A stretch of 64,000 nt of DNA, taken from Polaromonas sp. JS666 (lineage in GTDB: Bacteria; Pseudomonadota; Gammaproteobacteria; Burkholderiales; Burkholderiaceae_C). The stretch covers positions 562,496 through 626,495 of the forward strand of contig NZ_FNHX01000002.1 of the NCBI RefSeq assembly GCF_900103405.1. Direction: 5' to 3'. The notes under the pieces are model-generated. The model searched no databases. It worked only from the letters and a program-made list of their open reading frames with translations, and was not told where the DNA came from. Shown piece by piece: positions 9,466 through 16,716 of the stretch. Position 1 is the first letter of the stretch; every line of letters starts with the position of its first letter. The translations under genes and the position numbers were made by a program.

Positions 9466-9743
9466 CGCTCTTTCTTTCCGGCCCCGGGCGGCAGGTCGCG
9501 GATCATGGCCTCGCCTTTTTTGTCGCGCCCGTCGGAGGGCAGGTCGTCCTCCAGCGTGGGCTCGGGCTCTTCATTGCCGGGGCGCTTGTGTGCGCCGGCA
9601 CGGGGTTGTGCCGCTTCGGCTTTCGGGGACCGGGCTTTGGTGATCTGGGCCGGCTCGGCCGGCAAGGTATGTGCCGGCTCGTCGGGCGAGCCCGTACCCA
9701 GCGGAACGCCGCCGTCAGGTGAATGGCCGCGCCTGGTATTCAT
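9462..9743 (-). CDS. Hypothetical hydrophilic protein
   Basis: A 93-aa protein, MNTRRGHSPDGG..., rich in Pro, Glu, Lys and Gly, with an acidic stretch (NEEPEPTLEDDLPSDGRDKK) and a basic C-terminus. It is probably disordered. The start overlaps the stop of the upstream gene (TGATG; a GTG 3 bp earlier is also possible), which indicates translational coupling and is the best evidence that both are genes. Function unknown. Confidence 0.5.
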   Translation of the reverse strand: MNTRRGHSPDGGVPLGTGSPDEPAHTLPAEPAQITKARSPKAEAAQPRAGAHKRPGNEEPEPTLEDDLPSDGRDKKGEAMIRDLPPGAGKKER

Positions 9744-9961
9744 CACAAGCCCACCAGCATGAGCGGCAAGTCATGGGTGGCCAGCGCCGCAGCGGCCGCC
9801 ATGCTGGCGAAGACCGTGATGAAGAACGCGATATAGGCCGCGGCACGCGGGCGGCGAACAATGCGCGGTTTGCGCTGCGACGCCTTGCGCAGCGGCTCGC
9901 CGAATGCGGTCGACGGGCGGAAGGCGCTGGAAACCGTGGTGGGTTCTGAATGGAAGTTCAT
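9743..9961 (-). CDS. Hypothetical single-pass membrane protein
   Basis: A 72-aa protein with a basic N-terminal half (RKASQRKPRIVRRPR) and one transmembrane helix AAYIAFFITVFASMAAAAA near residues 44-62. The positive charge before the helix predicts a cytoplasmic N-terminus. It is coupled to the downstream hydrophilic gene by a TGATG overlap, so the pair may act together. I start at MNFHSEP rather than further upstream because AAAGG lies 10 bp before it. Confidence 0.5.
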   Translation of the reverse strand: MNFHSEPTTVSSAFRPSTAFGEPLRKASQRKPRIVRRPRAAAYIAFFITVFASMAAAAALATHDLPLMLVGL

Positions 9962-10106
9962 GGCGGGCCTGCCTTTGCACAAAGGATAGTGGGCTGGGAA
10001 GAATGCCGACTTCATCTTCCCGCCGCGCCCCAAACCGGCCTATAGGCCGCCAAGCCCTGAGCTTGTCAGGCGCCGTCTTACAGCAGCGCCGCAGGGCCGA
10101 AAACCC

Positions 10107-10955
10107 TCAATGGTGGTGCGCCATGCCGCTGATCAGCGTGACCAGGCCTATGCCTATGGCCAGCCAGGCGATCTGCGCCATGGTTTCACGGGCGGTCACG
10201 CGTTTTTGCAGCTGCGGGATCAAATCGGCCAGCGCGACGTAGATAAAGCTGCTCGAGGCCATGATCAGGAAAAACGGCAGGTAGTCATAGAGCTGGTCGA
10301 CCAGCGCGTAGCCGACCACGCCGCCCAATGCCGTCACCGCACCGGCCAGCGACACCTTGACGAGGGCGGCGCGCCGGTTGTTCGAGGTCTGGCGCAGCAC
10401 CACCAGGTCGCCCATGTGGTGGGGCACCTCGTGCACCAGCACCGCCAGCGCGGCGACCACACCCAGCCGCAGGTCCGCCATAAAAGCCGAGGCGATCAAA
10501 ATGCCGTCGCCGAAGGCATGCACGCTGTCGCCGGCCAGCACGGCCCAGCCGCCGGTGCGGGCTTCACCATGCCCGTGCCCATGATTGTGGCCGTGGTGGC
10601 TGTGCGCGGCATGCACATGCCCGGTATGGTCATGCTGCGCATGCGCCGCCGCTTCGGGGCCGTGGTGCTCGCCGCCATGGTGCTCATGGCCGTGGTGCCA
10701 GAGCTCGGCCTTGTCGAGCAGGAAAAAGAACACCAGCCCCACCAGCAAGGTGGCGAACAGCTCCTTGGCGCCGGCCTGGCTTTCAAAAGCCTCGGGCAGC
10801 AGGTGCATAAAGGCCGTGGCCAGCAGCGCACCGGCGGCCAGGCTCAGCATGTGCTGCGTGTAGCGGGCCAGCACGCCAAAGCTCAGCAAGGCCGCCAGCC
10901 ACACGCTGCCTATGCCGGCGGCCAGGGTTCCCATCAAGATTGCTAGCAAAGTCAT
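10107..10955 (-). CDS. ZIP-family metal transporter
   Basis: A 282-aa inner-membrane protein with about eight hydrophobic helices and a long His-rich cytoplasmic loop (residues ~85-135) containing HHGHEHHGGEHHG and SHHGHNHGHGHGE. The transport motifs of the ZIP family follow: DSVHAFGDGILIASAF and HEVPHHMGD, which form the metal site in the membrane. The family imports Zn2+ and other divalent metals. No ribosome site is evident at 10955, and an ATG 21 bp downstream is an alternative. It is not linked to the zinc cluster at 52-58 kb. Confidence 0.88.
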   Translation of the reverse strand: MTLLAILMGTLAAGIGSVWLAALLSFGVLARYTQHMLSLAAGALLATAFMHLLPEAFESQAGAKELFATLLVGLVFFFLLDKAELWHHGHEHHGGEHHGPEAAAHAQHDHTGHVHAAHSHHGHNHGHGHGEARTGGWAVLAGDSVHAFGDGILIASAFMADLRLGVVAALAVLVHEVPHHMGDLVVLRQTSNNRRAALVKVSLAGAVTALGGVVGYALVDQLYDYLPFFLIMASSSFIYVALADLIPQLQKRVTARETMAQIAWLAIGIGLVTLISGMAHHH

Positions 10956-11123
10956 AGCTACATATGCCCGTATTGACTGGGCCTAAGCCCAAATTGATTA
11001 GCCCATGCCTGCAGGGGCAACCCGGAGGTTACACCACAGACGACAAAACCCCGGGCGCAGCATTCAATGCCAGCGGGCCGGGGTTGTTTTTATCTTAGCA
11101 AGGCTGTCAAGAGGGGCCGGCGT

Positions 11124-11158
11124 AAAAAAAGCCGCCGGCCCGGGCGGGCTGGCGGCTT
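11124..11158 (-). terminator. Rho-independent terminator of the dienelactone hydrolase gene
   Basis: GC-rich stem AAGCCGCC(G)GCCC / GGGC(T)GGCGGCTT. On the minus strand it is followed by a run of seven T, 24 bp after the stop codon at 11182. Confidence 0.85.
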
Positions 11159-11181
11159 GGATGCTCTGTATGAACGAAAAA

Positions 11182-12093
11182 TCAGGCCACGCCGTGAGAT
11201 TTAAACCACTCCAGCGCACGCTTGAAGCCGTCTTCAGCCGCGTCCTTGCGGTAGCTGGGCCGGTAATCGGCATGGAAGGCATGGGGAGCCTGCGGGTAGA
11301 CCACAAACTCGGAGGCGGCGGCCGCCTTGTTGCCTTTGGCGCTGGCTTCGGCCAGTGCGTCCTTCATCTGGTTGACGGTGGTCAGCGGGATGCCGCCGTC
11401 CTGGCCGCCATACAAACCGAGCACGGGCGCCTTCAGGCCCGCGGCGAGGTCCAGCGGGTGCTTGGGCGTGAGCGCCGAAGGCTGGCCGACCAGGCGGCCG
11501 TACCAGGCCACGCCGGCCTTGACGTTCTTGCTCTGCTCGGCGTACAGCCAGGTGATGCGGCCGCCCCAGCAAAAGCCGGTGATGCCGACTTTTTTGGTGT
11601 TTCCGCCGTTGGCGCCCGCCCACTTCACCGCGCCGTCCAGGTCGGCCATGACCTGTTCGTCAGGCACCTTGGAGACGACCTCGGCCAGCAGCTTGGCCAT
11701 CTCGTTGTATTTGCTGGGGTCGCCCTGGCGCGCGTAGAGCTCGGGGGCGATGGCCAGGTAGCCGGCCTTGGCGAAGCGCCGCGCGGTGTCGGCGATGTAT
11801 TCGTGCACGCCGAAGATTTCCTGGATCACCAGCACTACCGGCAGGTTGGTCTTGCCGGCGGGCGCCGCGAAGAAGGCGGGCACCTTGAAGCCGTTGACCT
11901 CGTAAGTGGTCTCGCCGGTCTTCAGGCCTTCCGAGGAGGTCTTGATCGCGGTCTGCGCCATGATGGGCATGGCGGTGGCGGCATAACCGACACCCAGGGC
12001 TGTTTTGAGCGCGGTGCGGCGGCTGGCGCCGGCTTCGGTGCTCCGCCCAGGCAGCAAGGCATCGAAGTCTTTTTTCTGGTCGTGTTCAAGCAT
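11182..12093 (-). CDS. Dienelactone hydrolase family protein, Tat-exported
   Basis: A 303-aa alpha/beta hydrolase of the DLH family. The nucleophile is Cys175 in GFCWGG; the aspartate is in LYGGQDGGIP and the histidine in APHAFHADYRPSY. The N-terminus carries a twin-arginine-like signal, SRRTALKTALG, followed by an Ala-rich stretch ending AMPIMAQ, so it is probably exported folded to the periplasm. Family members open lactones in chlorocatechol or similar pathways, but most genomic copies have unknown substrates. It is followed by its own terminator. Confidence 0.86.
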   Translation of the reverse strand: MLEHDQKKDFDALLPGRSTEAGASRRTALKTALGVGYAATAMPIMAQTAIKTSSEGLKTGETTYEVNGFKVPAFFAAPAGKTNLPVVLVIQEIFGVHEYIADTARRFAKAGYLAIAPELYARQGDPSKYNEMAKLLAEVVSKVPDEQVMADLDGAVKWAGANGGNTKKVGITGFCWGGRITWLYAEQSKNVKAGVAWYGRLVGQPSALTPKHPLDLAAGLKAPVLGLYGGQDGGIPLTTVNQMKDALAEASAKGNKAAAASEFVVYPQAPHAFHADYRPSYRKDAAEDGFKRALEWFKSHGVA

Positions 12094-12237
12094 GGCGGTT
12101 TCCTCACAGATAGTTGTTGGGAGAGAAAGGCAAACAGTCGGAGTCTATGCGGCCCCGGAAGTTCTTGCCACCGCGGGGCGACGGCATGGTGTTTTCCCTT
12201 GCCCCGCCCTCTTTCATTTCACTTCAGCGCCCCGGCC

Positions 12238-13038
12238 TCAGACGATCTTGACGCTGAGCTCCGGCAGGCCGTCGATGTGGCATTCGATGACATCGCCCTT
12301 GACCACCGGGCCGACGTTTTCGGGCGTGCCTGAATAAATGATGTCGCCAGGGAAGAGCTCAAAAGCCTCCGACAGCTTGGAGATCTGCTCGGCCACCGAC
12401 CAGATCATGTGGTTGAGCGTGGCGTTCTGCTTGAGCTGGCCGTTAACCTTGAGCCAGATCGCGCCCTTGGTGTAATGGCCGGTCTGCGCCACCTTGTGGA
12501 TGGGACCTATGGGGGCCGACATGTCAAAACTCTTGCCGATTTCCCAGGGTTTTTTCTGGTCGCCCATGCCGCGCTGCAAATCGCGCCGCGTCATGTCCAG
12601 GCCCAGCGCGTAGCCGTAGACCAGGTCCAGCGCCTTGTCCATGGGGATGTTGCGCCCGCCCTTGGCCAGCGCCGCCACCAGTTCGACTTCGTAGTGGTAG
12701 TTCTTGGTCAGCGTGGGATAGGGATGGTCGGCCACCTTGCCGGGTGGCACCACCTGGATGGCGTCGGTAGGCTTCTGGAAAAAGAATGGCGGCTCGCGGC
12801 TGGGGTCCGAGCCCATCTCGATCGCATGGGCCGCGTAGTTGCGGCCTATGCAGTAGATGCGGCGCACCGGGAACATCTCGGTGCTGCCCGCGATGGGGAT
12901 GTAGGTCCCGGCCACCGCGAAGGGCGTGGCCGGCGCATTGGCCGCCGTGCCGGGCGTGGCGCAGCCGACGACCGCGCCTGTCGCCATCAGGGCGCCTGTT
13001 TGCAGAATTCCGCGTTTGCTCATGTCTGGTTGTGTCAT
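12238..13038 (-). CDS. Fumarylacetoacetate hydrolase family protein with export signal
   Basis: A 266-aa member of the FAH/MhpD-like fold: RIYCIGRNYAAHAIEMG, PPFFFQKPTDAI and YEVELVAALAKGGRNI are family core segments supplying the carboxylates that bind the metal. These enzymes cleave C-C bonds or isomerise oxo acids. Unusually, it begins with a signal-like segment, SKRGILQTGALMATGAVVGC, which could be a Tat or lipoprotein signal (VVGC lipobox). Start MTQPDMSKRG is set by AGGAGA 7 bp upstream. It lies beside an exported dienelactone hydrolase on the same strand. Confidence 0.85.
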   Translation of the reverse strand: MTQPDMSKRGILQTGALMATGAVVGCATPGTAANAPATPFAVAGTYIPIAGSTEMFPVRRIYCIGRNYAAHAIEMGSDPSREPPFFFQKPTDAIQVVPPGKVADHPYPTLTKNYHYEVELVAALAKGGRNIPMDKALDLVYGYALGLDMTRRDLQRGMGDQKKPWEIGKSFDMSAPIGPIHKVAQTGHYTKGAIWLKVNGQLKQNATLNHMIWSVAEQISKLSEAFELFPGDIIYSGTPENVGPVVKGDVIECHIDGLPELSVKIV

Positions 13039-13186
13039 GGGTGTCTCCTGGATTGATAAAAGCTGGAGCTTGTTGTCGGCGTTTTTCTCCAACCCTAAAG
13101 CTTAGGGCGGACACGGCTTTCCCAGGTGGACGCAATTACGCATTTACCGGACGATTCAATGCAGTGCTGTTGCAGCGCAGCAGGCT

Positions 13187-14092
13187 TCAGGCACCCGAAA
13201 TCTTTGCGCGTACGCTGTCGCGGTAGGCTTTCGGCGTCTGGCCGAAGCGCTGGCGGAAGCGCCGCGCGAAATAAGCCTCGTCAGCAAAACCTGCGGCGTG
13301 GGCGATGCTCGCGATGCGCTGGCCGCTGTGCGCCAGCTGTTCCTGGGCAAATTCCAGCCGCCGCTCCGTCACCAGGTCGGTGAAGGTCTTGCCGGTTTCC
13401 TTTTTTAAAAGGTGGGCCAGGTAGTTGGGCGAGAGAAAAGCCGCCGCCGCCGCATCGGCCAGCGTGACTTCGCCGGCCAGGTGCTCGCGGATATAGCGCA
13501 CCGCGCGCTGCAGGCTGGCGCGCCGGCTGCCCTGCTGCGCCTGGCTGGCCGAAAAGCGCAGCAGGTCGGCTTCATACTTGCGACAGACCAGGCCTATGAG
13601 CTGCAGCATCAGGCCGCGGATCATCTCGATGGAGCCGAAGCGGCGGTGCGCGTTTTCAAACGCGAGTTTTTCCAGCAGCGCCTCGATCTCGGGAAACTCT
13701 TCCTCGGAAAAATAAAAGTCGGCGTATTCCTGGAACAGAAAAGGCGCGAGCTCGGGCGCGCGGCTCAAGGGCACGTCCTCCAGGTCCAGCGGGTCCACGT
13801 CCAGGCCGGGGCGCAGGAACTGCTGCGACATATTGATGATGACGTAGCGCGAGCCCTCGGGATGCGGGATCACATGCACGCGGTAAGGCAGGATAAAACT
13901 CAGGTAGCCGCGGCGGAAAGGCCGCACCGTGCCGGCCACGTTCTGTTCGGTGTCGCCCTGCAGGCTGATCTGGATCTGGAAATACTCGTGCCGGTGCGGA
14001 CGCACCAGCGGCGGCCGCACCAGCTGGGACCGGATGTCGAAGTCCAGGTGGTCGGCCCGCTCGGACATGCCGTAGGTCTTGATGTCTGTCAT
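13187..14092 (-). CDS. AraC-family transcriptional regulator
   Basis: A 301-aa protein with an N-terminal cupin-like sensor (PHRHEYFQIQISLQGDTEQ near residues 32-50) and a C-terminal double helix-turn-helix (SLQRAVRYIREHLAGEVTL, then LSPNYLAHLLKKETGKTF and IASIAHAAGFADEAYFARRF). It is probably an activator of a catabolic gene set, possibly the FAH and DLH genes downstream on the same strand. I start at MTDIKTYGM; the frame continues upstream only over the divergent regulator. Effector unknown. Confidence 0.87.
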   Translation of the reverse strand: MTDIKTYGMSERADHLDFDIRSQLVRPPLVRPHRHEYFQIQISLQGDTEQNVAGTVRPFRRGYLSFILPYRVHVIPHPEGSRYVIINMSQQFLRPGLDVDPLDLEDVPLSRAPELAPFLFQEYADFYFSEEEFPEIEALLEKLAFENAHRRFGSIEMIRGLMLQLIGLVCRKYEADLLRFSASQAQQGSRRASLQRAVRYIREHLAGEVTLADAAAAAFLSPNYLAHLLKKETGKTFTDLVTERRLEFAQEQLAHSGQRIASIAHAAGFADEAYFARRFRQRFGQTPKAYRDSVRAKISGA

Positions 14093-14152
14093 GCGCCGTA
14101 TTCTCGGGCTTGTGCTCACCGGCTTGCTCTGTTGTTTCTTTTTCGCATCCTT

Positions 14153-14174
14153 AATTTCTGTATTGACAGAAATT
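14153..14174. promoter_or_regulatory. Perfect palindromic operator, site 1
   Basis: AATTTCTGT, 4 bp (ATTG), ACAGAAATT: a 9-bp perfect inverted repeat. A near-copy is at 14797-14818 after the same regulator gene. The site covers the -35 element of the gbsR-type gene, so binding should repress it. Palindromes repeated at both ends of a regulator gene are typical autoregulatory sites; the protein that binds is inferred. Confidence 0.75.
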
Positions 14175-14190
14175 TCAGACAACGTATAGT
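14163..14190 (+). promoter_or_regulatory. Sigma70-type promoter of the GbsR/MarR-type regulator
   Basis: Consensus -35 TTGACA (14163-14168), 16-bp spacer, -10 TATAGT (14185-14190). The predicted start of transcription is about 14197, at or next to the ATG at 14198, and there is no Shine-Dalgarno. The transcript is therefore probably leaderless. The -35 lies in the centre of the palindrome. Confidence 0.7.
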
Positions 14191-14197
14191 CAGAGTC

Positions 14198-14770
14198 ATG
14201 GAACTCAGCCCCGTCGCCCGCAAATTTGTCGTCCATTGGGGAGAGATGGGCACCGCCTGGGGCGTCAACCGCACCGTTTCGCAAATCCACGCCCTGCTTT
14301 TTTTCCACGGCCGCCCGCTGCATGCCGAGGACATCGCCGACACGCTGGCCGTGGCGCGCTCCAATGTCAGCACCAGCCTCAAGGAGTTGCTGAACTGGAA
14401 CCTGATACGCGCCACCCACGTCCTGGGCGACAGGCGCGACTATTACGAAACCTCGCTGGACGTCTGGGAGCTGTTTCGCACCGTGGTGCGCGAGCGCAAG
14501 GAGCGCGAATACGACCCGACGGTGCGTATGCTGCGCGAACTCGTGAAAGACCAGGGCTTTGAGGCCGAACCCGCCGACGCGCAGGACCGTGTGCGTGAAA
14601 CCCTGAGGCTGATGGAATCGCTGGGCCTGTGGGCCGACGAGATGTTGCGCCTGTCGCCCAACACCCTCGAAAAAGTGCTGCGCATGGGCGCCAGCGTGCA
14701 GAAGTTCGTGCGCGGCGACAGCGACGCCAAGCCCATGGATCCTTCGGAGTTGCTGCCGCCTACCTTCTGA
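14198..14770 (+). CDS. GbsR/MarR-family transcriptional regulator
   Basis: A 190-aa winged-helix regulator. MELSPVARKFVVHWGEMG is the typical family start; the DNA-binding core PLHAEDIADTLAVARSN, then VSTSLKELLNWNLI, and a wing (HVLGDRRDYYETS) follow, with a helical C-terminal dimerisation region. In Bacillus GbsR senses choline and represses glycine-betaine genes; proteobacterial members control varied targets. Flanking palindromes suggest it controls itself and the DCC/desaturase operon that follows. It is divergent from the AraC gene by 105 bp. Confidence 0.86.
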   Translation: MELSPVARKFVVHWGEMGTAWGVNRTVSQIHALLFFHGRPLHAEDIADTLAVARSNVSTSLKELLNWNLIRATHVLGDRRDYYETSLDVWELFRTVVRERKEREYDPTVRMLRELVKDQGFEAEPADAQDRVRETLRLMESLGLWADEMLRLSPNTLEKVLRMGASVQKFVRGDSDAKPMDPSELLPPTF

Positions 14771-14796
14771 GGCCGGCCGGCTTTTTTTTGATTATC

Positions 14797-14818
14797 AATT
14801 TCTGTTTGTACTGAAATT
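14797..14818. promoter_or_regulatory. Palindromic operator, site 2
   Basis: AATTTCTGT, 4 bp (TTGT), ACTGAAATT. The left arm is identical to site 1 and the right arm differs at one base; the flanking TTC is also shared. It lies 17 bp before the ATG of the DCC protein gene, directly upstream of its AAGGAGAG ribosome site. A T-run with a short GCC/GGC hairpin (14772-14789) just before it could end the regulator transcript. Confidence 0.7.
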
Positions 14819-14834
14819 TCTAAAGGAGAGAAAT

Positions 14835-15356
14835 ATGACTGCCACCCACTCAACAGAACAGGCGATCAGCAGCCCAGGCAACACCCGCTACGACAGCTTC
14901 AAGGCCGGCATGGACCCGGCCATCTACCCGCTGACCCTGTACTACGAATCGGCCTGCCCGCTTTGCAACGCCGAAATGAGCAACCTGATGCTGCGCAACA
15001 CCGAGGGCCATCTGCGCTTTGCCGACGTCTCGGCAGCGGATTTTTCCGGGCCGCCCGCGGGCACCACGATGCAGGACTTGCTGGAGCTGATCCACGCCCG
15101 CAGGGCCGACGGCCGCGTGCTCAAGGGCGTGGAGGTGTTCCGCCTGGCCTACGAGGCCGTCGGCCTGGGCTGGGTCAGCACCGCCATGCGTTTGCCGCTG
15201 CTGCGCCCCTTCGCGGAATGGAGCTACCCCGTGCTGGCGCGCAACCGCCACCGCATCCCGCGCGGCCTGGTGCGCCTGATGTTTGAAGGCGCCGTGCGGC
15301 GCGCGGCCGAACGCTCGGCCGCCGCCCGCTGCGATTCCGCCAGTTGCTCGCGTTAA
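14835..15356 (+). CDS. DCC/DUF393-family thiol-disulfide oxidoreductase-like protein
   Basis: A 173-aa protein. LTLYYESACPLCNAEM carries the C41-x2-C44 pair that defines the DCC family, a thioredoxin-like fold; a second family segment is GVEVFRLAYEAVGLGW. The extra C-terminal tail holds two more Cys (RCDSASC). No signal peptide, so probably cytoplasmic or membrane-associated. The redox partner is unknown. It heads a three-gene operon with a membrane protein and a desaturase, under the palindrome at 14797. Confidence 0.82.
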   Translation: MTATHSTEQAISSPGNTRYDSFKAGMDPAIYPLTLYYESACPLCNAEMSNLMLRNTEGHLRFADVSAADFSGPPAGTTMQDLLELIHARRADGRVLKGVEVFRLAYEAVGLGWVSTAMRLPLLRPFAEWSYPVLARNRHRIPRGLVRLMFEGAVRRAAERSAAARCDSASCSR

Positions 15357-15392
15357 ACCAGGCTATTCAAACAAAGAAAGGAAACACCCATC

Positions 15393-15812
15393 ATGGAAGC
15401 GCATCTCGATGCCACCCTGTTTTTTGTCTCGCTGCTGGTCGCAGTGGTCGGCCCCATTGTGGCGATCAGCTACCTCAAGCCCATCCTTTACAAGGTGCTG
15501 CGCATGCTGTGCGACGCGGACGGCGGCGCGGAGTTCTGGATACGCTGCGCCTACCTGCTGGCCGTGTCGGGCACCCTGTTGCTGATGCTGAGCTTTGGCG
15601 AATTCACCGACCGCCACAGCGCCGTCGACGCGATGCGGCGTTCGCTGTGGCTGGTGATGGCGGGCGTGTTCGCCACCGTGGCCATCATCTCGCGCAATGT
15701 CTGGACGCAGGTGCGCCAATGGATAGCGGCGAAGGAACTGGCCGCCCATGTGCAGGGCGCCCAGCCAACCGCGCCGGCCATACCGCCTGCCGCAACCGGC
15801 GGCACGCCCTGA
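15393..15812 (+). CDS. Hypothetical three-helix membrane protein
   Basis: A 139-aa inner-membrane protein with hydrophobic segments near residues 10-28, 49-68 and 84-100 and a hydrophilic Ala/Pro-rich C-terminus. I do not recognise a family. It lies 36 bp after the DCC gene with AAAGGAA upstream and 46 bp before the desaturase, so it is probably co-expressed. A role as a membrane partner in electron delivery is speculation. Confidence 0.7.
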   Translation: MEAHLDATLFFVSLLVAVVGPIVAISYLKPILYKVLRMLCDADGGAEFWIRCAYLLAVSGTLLLMLSFGEFTDRHSAVDAMRRSLWLVMAGVFATVAIISRNVWTQVRQWIAAKELAAHVQGAQPTAPAIPPAATGGTP

Positions 15813-15858
15813 AGGCGGGCGCACAGCGCAAGACCGGACTGCACGAGGAGGCCAAGCC

Positions 15859-16716
15859 ATGTCTCTGAGTATCGATACAAGCCGCGCCGCCGCCAGCGCA
15901 AGGCCCACGCATGTCCGCTGGGATGACCTAGTGGCCTTGCGGCCTCGCCAGGTCGCGCTGAACCTGGGCCTTTCCGCACCCTGGCTGGCAGGCTCGCTGT
16001 GGGCCGCGCAGCAAGACCTGTACTGGCTGGCGATGCCGCTGTCGGCGGCTTTTTTCCTCACAGCGCTGCGTCAGGCCCATGACAGCTACCACGCCAGCAT
16101 AGGCGTGCCGCGCCGCTGGCTGGATGCCGTGCTGCTGATGCTGACCCTGGGCATGCTGTGCTCCACCCACGCCATACGCCACACCCACCTGGCGCACCAC
16201 CGCAACCCGCTGGGCGAAGGCGACGAGGAAGGCGGCTGGGCACGGCAAGCCGGCTGGCGCGCCCTGCTGCTGGGGCCGCTGTTCAGCCTGCGCACCCATG
16301 CGCAGGCGCTGCGCGACGGCAGCCCGCGCACGCGGCGCTGGGTGTGGGCGGAGCTCTCATTGATCGCCGCGGCCTGGCTGGCCGCCATCGCGGCCGAGCA
16401 GGCCTGGCTGCGCTACCACGTGGTCGCGATGATGGGCTCCAACGCCCTGGTCGGATTTTTTGCGGTATGGAGCGTGCACCATGGCTGCGATGCGAAGGGA
16501 GTCTTCGCCCGCACCGAACGGCGCGCCTGGGTCAACCGCCTGACGGTGAATCTGCTCTACCACGTCGAGCACCACCTCTATCCCGCCGTGCCGGCCAATC
16601 ATTTGCCCATGCTGGCAAGCCGGCTGGATGCGGCCGCGCCGGAGTGGACGTTGGCGCGGGTGCTGGGGCCGCAGAAAACTAGCGCGTCGCTACGGCAGGC
16701 CCGGCATGCTGCATGA
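15859..16716 (+). CDS. Fatty-acid desaturase / hydroxylase family protein
   Basis: A 285-aa integral membrane di-iron enzyme with three histidine boxes: HDSYH (74-78), HTHLAHH (108-114) and HVEHH (near 238), the arrangement of the FA_desaturase superfamily (acyl desaturases, carotene hydroxylases and ketolases). The substrate cannot be read; the small size and box spacing also allow carotenoid or sterol-type substrates. Electrons must come from a partner, perhaps through the operon's DCC protein. Its last 13 codons overlap the end of the convergent M28 peptidase gene by 38 bp. Confidence 0.84.
   Translation: MSLSIDTSRAAASARPTHVRWDDLVALRPRQVALNLGLSAPWLAGSLWAAQQDLYWLAMPLSAAFFLTALRQAHDSYHASIGVPRRWLDAVLLMLTLGMLCSTHAIRHTHLAHHRNPLGEGDEEGGWARQAGWRALLLGPLFSLRTHAQALRDGSPRTRRWVWAELSLIAAAWLAAIAAEQAWLRYHVVAMMGSNALVGFFAVWSVHHGCDAKGVFARTERRAWVNRLTVNLLYHVEHHLYPAVPANHLPMLASRLDAAAPEWTLARVLGPQKTSASLRQARHAA

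Noticed and set aside
10053-10073. CCTGA-GCTTG-TCAGG near 10056
   Set aside because: Short five-base arms; resembles common REP-like pieces but is a single copy here.
10930-11003. Sequence around the ZIP start with GCTAGC...GGGCCTAAGCCC pieces
   Set aside because: Looks like the remnant of a Comamonadaceae intergenic repeat, but there is no second copy in the window to support it.
14772-14789. GCC/GGC palindrome followed by eight T after the GbsR-type gene
   Set aside because: The stem can be only three base pairs with a minimal loop; mentioned as a possible weak terminator, not called.
16679-16716. 38-bp overlap between the desaturase and M28 peptidase genes
   Set aside because: Convergent overlap of C-termini with both frames intact; common and not remarkable.
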